Assembly (NCBI GenBank): GCA_009782245.1
Contig: WRKK01000209.1
Span: 1-6,383 of the forward strand
Length of the DNA: 6,383 nucleotides
Direction: 5' to 3'
Source: Defluviitaleaceae bacterium
GTDB taxonomy: Bacteria; Bacillota; Clostridia; Lachnospirales; WQUN01
A model generated the notes under the pieces. The model saw only the letters and a list, made by a program, of their open reading frames with translations, searched no databases and had not been told where the DNA came from. Positions 5,304 through 6,383 of this stretch are shown in pieces (the stretch's first letter is position 1; each line of letters opens with the position of its first letter). The position numbers were made by a program, and so were the translations under genes.

Positions 5304-5332
5304 AGTATATCACGGGGTTTTGGATTTGTCAA
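5304..5332 (-). promoter_or_regulatory. SigA promoter of the His/Cys-rich gene
   Basis: On the minus strand TTGACA (5332-5327), a 17-bp spacer and TATACT (5309-5304), preceded by TGA as an extended -10. An A/T tract at 5340-5353 sits upstream like an UP element. The start near 5297 leaves a leader of about 67 nt containing two GGAGG motifs, only the second of which serves the start at 5230. Confidence 0.75.
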
Positions 5333-5378
5333 TACCTTTCAAAAAATTTTTTTCGGCAAATTCCGCTAAAATTTAATG

Positions 5379-5407
5379 TTGTAATCTTCACATTTTTGTG
5401 GTACTAT
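5379..5407 (+). promoter_or_regulatory. Likely promoter of the ZIP transporter gene
   Basis: TTGTAA (5379-5384), a 17-bp spacer and TACTAT (5402-5407) with an extended TGG at 5399-5401. It is weaker than the other promoters here. AT-rich TATATTAT at about 5422-5430 is an alternative -10. No clear Zur, MntR or Fur box is visible in the 143-bp region between the two divergent -35 areas and the start codon. Confidence 0.5.
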
Positions 5408-5475
5408 TTATTTAGGTAGTTTTATATTATTTTAGTGCTGTTTGCTACTACACAGCTATACTGGAGCGTGATTAT

Positions 5476-6285
5476 ATGAATGAAGTTTTATATGCTTTTT
5501 TGCTAACACTCATCGCAGGGCTTTTTACCGCTATTGGCGGCTTGATTACATTGTTCCAAAAAAAAGACAACGCAAACTTTTTAGCATTAGCACTTAGTTT
5601 TTCGGCGGGTGTTATGGTTTATGTTTCGTTTGTTGAGATATTTACAAAAGCACTATACGATTTAGAAGAGCTGTACGGCCCAGAAACGGGCTTAGCTGTA
5701 ACTACAATCGCCTTTTTCGGCGGCATTCTCTTTATTGCAATCATTATGAAACTAGTGCCAGAGGGCGAAGACAATATTGCCGAGTTCAAAGACCCAGAGG
5801 CACGCAAAAATTTAACCGAAAAAGAACGCAAATCGCTACGCCGCATGGGCATAATGACGGCACTAGCAATAGCAATCCACAACTTTCCAGAGGGCTTAGT
5901 TACATTTGTGGGTGCGTTACAAGATCCCGCGCTAGGCGCTACAATAGCGGCGGCAATAGCAATCCACAATATCCCCGAGGGAATTGCGGTAGCCGTGCCA
6001 ATAAAATATGCAACAGGCAGTAAAGTAAAAGCGTTTTGGGCGGCGGCACTTTCTGGGCTTACCGAGCCGCTGGGTGCACTTGTTGGCTATTTTCTGATAC
6101 TGCAATGGCTTGGCGATAATATGCTGGGCATCGTTTTTGCATCTGTTGGCGGCATAATGGTATACATTTCCATAGCGGAGCTACTGCCAACCGCCCACAA
6201 ATACGGCGATAATTTCAAAGTAACCGTTGGGTTTTTTGCGGGTATGTTTATAATGGCTGTTAGCTTGATTTTGCTTAATTTTTAG
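5476..6285 (+). CDS. zupT: ZupT-type ZIP-family divalent metal transporter
   Basis: This 269-aa integral membrane protein imports divalent metals, chiefly zinc in characterised ZupT proteins, with iron, manganese and others at lower preference. The two signature metal-site motifs are present: HNFPEG (135-140) and HNIPEG (164-169), each within a helix. About eight hydrophobic segments are visible (roughly 5-27, 35-58, 73-93, 124-147, 154-176, 187-210, 215-237, 247-268), with E54, E70, E197 and E235 in or near membrane regions. The loop at 96-122 is charged and lacks the His-rich stretch of many eukaryotic ZIPs. Length is normal for the family. ATG 5476 follows GGAG (5463-5466) by 9 nt. Substrate choice cannot be read with certainty; it could favour iron or manganese. 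Divergent from the secreted His/Cys-rich gene. Confidence 0.93.
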   Translation: MNEVLYAFLLTLIAGLFTAIGGLITLFQKKDNANFLALALSFSAGVMVYVSFVEIFTKALYDLEELYGPETGLAVTTIAFFGGILFIAIIMKLVPEGEDNIAEFKDPEARKNLTEKERKSLRRMGIMTALAIAIHNFPEGLVTFVGALQDPALGATIAAAIAIHNIPEGIAVAVPIKYATGSKVKAFWAAALSGLTEPLGALVGYFLILQWLGDNMLGIVFASVGGIMVYISIAELLPTAHKYGDNFKVTVGFFAGMFIMAVSLILLNF

Positions 6286-6326
6286 TGTGTATCGTCTGCT
6301 TGACGGCAGTTAGGGAATGGGAAAAC

Positions 6327-6383
6327 GGGCGACCGAGGACGGTCGCCCCTACAAAAACGCTACCCGTAGGGGCGACCGTCCTC
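6327..6383. repeat. GC-rich palindromic dispersed-type repeat, cut by the right edge
   Basis: GGGCGACCG (6327-6335) and CGGTCGCCC (6340-6348) form a 9-bp hairpin with an AGGA loop. The 18-bp segment 6335-6352 recurs in perfect inverted orientation at 6366-6383, 13 bp away and ending exactly at the window edge, so it probably continues outside. The GTAGGGGCGACC core is of the kind I associate with short dispersed intergenic repeats in gut Clostridia. It contrasts sharply in GC content with its surroundings. No coding capacity, and no U-tract to make it a normal terminator for zupT. Confidence 0.75.

Noticed and set aside
5231..5332. N-terminal extension of the His/Cys-rich protein to an ATG at 5332.
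   Set aside because: It begins within the -35 hexamer of a strong promoter and precedes an intact Sec signal peptide.
6286..6326. Intrinsic terminator directly after zupT (CGTC/GACG and CTGC/GCAG arms).
   Set aside because: Only 4-bp stems and no T-tract; no convincing terminator seen there.

Overview
The window looks like chromosomal DNA from an AT-rich, low-GC Gram-positive bacterium, most likely an uncultured member of the Clostridia. Three things point there: strong AGGAGG-type ribosome binding sites, textbook SigA promoters (TTGACA or a near match, 17-18 bp spacer, TATAAT) before almost every gene, and lipoprotein or Sec signal peptides of Gram-positive style. No rRNA, tRNA, CRISPR array or transposase gene is visible. 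The assignment is inferred from style, not from a marker gene.

Layout, left to right. (1) 1-403, minus: the N-terminal 134 codons of an acidic lipoprotein that runs off the left edge. (2) 404-793: a 390-bp gene-free stretch holding a strong consensus promoter, a 14-bp perfect palindrome at the predicted start site and a long (about 285 nt), structured, repeat-bearing leader for that lipoprotein. (3) 794-1441, minus: a YdcF/DUF218 protein with its own promoter. (4) 1602-2266, plus: two tightly coupled small genes. The first looks like a free-standing polymorphic toxin type 50 (Ntox50) RNase domain. The second is a small acidic, probably LSM/SH3-like beta protein that fits an immunity or antitoxin role. 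An inverted repeat brackets their -10 box. (5) 2379-2753, plus: an orphan 124-aa soluble protein with its own promoter, ending in a bidirectional terminator. (6) 2841-4076, minus: an exported seven-repeat RCC1-type beta-propeller, probably a lipoprotein. (7) 4280-4612, plus: a small basic protein with two membrane segments, divergent from the propeller gene. (8) 4697-5230, minus: a secreted His/Cys-rich protein. (9) 5476-6285, plus: a ZupT-type ZIP metal transporter, divergent from the His/Cys-rich gene. (10) 6327-6383: a GC-rich palindromic repeat cut by the right edge.

How the genes relate. Most are single-gene transcription units with their own promoters, so this is not one large operon. 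The clearest functional unit is the toxin/immunity-like pair, which lacks any secretion or delivery domain and so could act inside the cell like a toxin-antitoxin module. A second possible link is metal handling: the divergent secreted protein with an HxHxxxCxHxH cluster and the ZIP transporter. Several products are surface-directed. The most unusual non-coding region is the operator-plus-leader upstream of the first lipoprotein.
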